Source: Bacteroidota bacterium (GTDB lineage Bacteria; Bacteroidota; Bacteroidia; Cytophagales; Spirosomataceae). From it: 64,000 bases of DNA. Where the stretch lies: NCBI GenBank assembly GCA_020161355.1, contig JAIUOF010000010.1, forward strand, positions 111,571 through 175,570. The letters run 5' to 3'. Of this stretch, positions 62,831 to 64,000 are shown in pieces. The position numbers were made by a program, and so were the translations under genes. The notes beneath the pieces were generated by a model. The model searched no databases. It saw only the letters and a program-made list of their open reading frames with translations, and was not told where the DNA came from. Within the stretch, counting starts at the first letter, position 1; each line of letters begins with the position of its first letter.

Positions 62831-63895
62831 ATGAAAATATTATCAAAAGAAGAAGCCAAAAAAATCATCGACAAGGTGATTGGCTTTTCGAAAGCTGATG
62901 AAATAAGTGTCACCCTCAGTGGTGGCCGAAGAGGCAATATTCGTTATGCCCGTAATACGGTTTCAACCGCTGGTGAATCAGAAAACCTGTCTCTGGCTGT
63001 CACTTCAGGATTCGGGAAAAAGTCCGGTACAGCCACCATCAATGAGTTGGATGATGCATCACTTGAAAAAGCTGTAAGAAGAGCCGAGGAGATTGCAAAA
63101 CTTGCTCCTGAAAACCCTGAATATGTGCCAAATCTGGGGCCACAAGTCTATGTGGATAGTCAGACATTTGCCCAGGCTACGGCCAATATTACGCCCGAAT
63201 TAAGAGCAAAAGTTGCTGCCGACAGCATAGGAGTTTGTGCCAAAAACGGGCTCACAGCAGCCGGTTATCTGGAAGACAGCAGCGGATTTACCGCCATGGG
63301 CAACAATAAGGGCCTGTTTGCCTATAACAAAGAATCACAGGTTGATTTCTCGGTAACGGTCAGAACAGACGATGGTCTCGGTTCGGGATATGCACTGCAA
63401 GACTTTAATGATGTGAGCTTGCTGAAAGCAAAATCGGCCACAGAAGTTGCTGCACAAAAGGCTCGGGCTTCGGTAAAGGCACAGGCTTTGGAGCCGGGGA
63501 AATATACGGTGATCCTCGAACCAGCCGCCGGAGTAGATCTGCTGCAAAATATGATGCGTAGCATGGATGCCCGCAATGCCGACGAAGGCCGCAGTTTCCT
63601 AAGTAAAAAAGGTGGCGGCACCCGGTTAGGCGAAAAACTCTTCGACGAAAGGGTAAATATCTACTCTGACCCTCAAAATCCACAGATCCCCGGCTCGCCG
63701 TTTAGTGGTGATGGCCGTCCACAGGAAAAGGTTTATTGGGTGGAAAAAGGGGTAGTCAAAAATATGACCTATTCCAGGTATTGGGCAGAGAAAAAAGGCG
63801 TGAAATCAATACCGCCACCTGCTGGTTTTATCATGGAAGGAGGTGATAAGTCACTGACTGAAATGATAAAAGGTAAAGTGATCCCAATAGTTTAG
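62831..63895 (+). CDS. TldE/PmbA-family subunit, apparently missing its C terminus
   Basis: About 354 residues from the ATG at 62831; an ATG at 62795 lies within the heptamer repeat. Family blocks: DEISVTLSGGRRGNIRYARNTVS, NKGLFAYNKESQVDFSVTVRT, LLQNMMRSMDARNADEGRSFLS, KNMTYSRYWAEKKGVK and MEGGDKSLTEMIK. The HExxxH motif is absent, as expected for TldE. The frame ends right after MIK with an unrelated GKVIPIV. The usual ~80-90 residue C-terminal segment (an LVTRFWYIR-type block) is not found in any frame to the window end, so the gene looks broken by deletion or insertion. Confidence 0.8.
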   Translation: MKILSKEEAKKIIDKVIGFSKADEISVTLSGGRRGNIRYARNTVSTAGESENLSLAVTSGFGKKSGTATINELDDASLEKAVRRAEEIAKLAPENPEYVPNLGPQVYVDSQTFAQATANITPELRAKVAADSIGVCAKNGLTAAGYLEDSSGFTAMGNNKGLFAYNKESQVDFSVTVRTDDGLGSGYALQDFNDVSLLKAKSATEVAAQKARASVKAQALEPGKYTVILEPAAGVDLLQNMMRSMDARNADEGRSFLSKKGGGTRLGEKLFDERVNIYSDPQNPQIPGSPFSGDGRPQEKVYWVEKGVVKNMTYSRYWAEKKGVKSIPPPAGFIMEGGDKSLTEMIKGKVIPIV

Positions 63896-64000
63896 ACAGA
63901 TACAATAATAAAATAAACTATTGTTATTGTTGTAAAAGTCCTTCTTTTTCTTTTTTGCTTCTTTTTTCTTTGTTAATAAAATAGGATAATTGTTGATAAT

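Overview
The window is a gene-dense stretch of chromosome from a member of the Bacteroidota, most likely the order Cytophagales (Spirosomataceae/Leadbetterellaceae-like; the rank below phylum is inference). The phylum is supported by several independent signs. Many genes carry the Bacteroidota -7 promoter element TAnnTTTG(C), and the tRNA-Gln has a full TTTG-N20-TATTTTTGC promoter. Shine-Dalgarno sites are almost absent. A DUF1501 protein ends in a type IX secretion sorting domain. Families typical of the phylum are present, including DUF5916, DUF1800, DUF2911, DUF4301 and DUF4136 proteins, a PorT-like barrel, YpdA and OMP_b-brl_3 barrels. DNA is AT-rich with A/T-rich intergenic regions.

Layout. 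1-11.3 kb: 3' part of a DUF5916 outer-membrane protein, a YCII protein, ribD, a 2-hydroxyacid dehydrogenase, a secreted GH95 alpha-L-fucosidase, a DUF1800/DUF1501 pair and a DUF4097-like repeat protein. 11.3-18.3 kb (mostly minus strand): a frameshifted small secreted protein, a papain-like protease with a very acidic tail, an ECF sigma factor overlapping a protein that joins an inner-membrane anchor to a C-terminal barrel, a DUF2911 protein, a LolD-like ATPase, a DUF433/DUF5615 toxin-antitoxin pair with a frameshifted toxin, and a GNAT enzyme. 18.3-32.9 kb: YpdA, TypA, MscS, MATE, a metallophosphoesterase, peroxiredoxin, a LuxE-like acyltransferase, a lipoprotein, an M19 dipeptidase, a GH13 amylase, an IS200-type (RAYT-like) transposase set in palindromic repeats, FabD and an OmpH-like lipoprotein. 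33-44.6 kb: penicillin-acylase-like hydrolase, DUF4301, tRNA-Gln, an NAD(P)-binding protein, uridine kinase, NrdB, an M48 protease, a Phd/PIN pair, ArgG and an unusual nucleotidyltransferase-GHMP kinase fusion. 44.7-64 kb: a MazEF-like pair, a large outer-membrane barrel, a glutamate-synthase-like FMN enzyme, two DUF4143 AAA ATPases, the branched-chain amino-acid genes ilvD-ilvB-ilvN-(hicA-hicB)-ilvC, a DUF4136 lipoprotein, AroB, and a TldD/TldE pair whose second member looks truncated.

Most genes are housekeeping, amino-acid biosynthesis or envelope functions. The accessory layer is the interesting part: four toxin-antitoxin modules, a transposase with a REP/BIME-like array, heptanucleotide tandem repeats of one family at three places, and two DUF4143 ATPase genes that each sit behind a different pair of direct repeats containing an inverted repeat. 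No CRISPR array, prophage, integrase or complete multi-gene defence system is visible. Two genes are broken by what looks like loss of a single A in an A-run, so homopolymer errors in the assembly must be considered before calling them pseudogenes.
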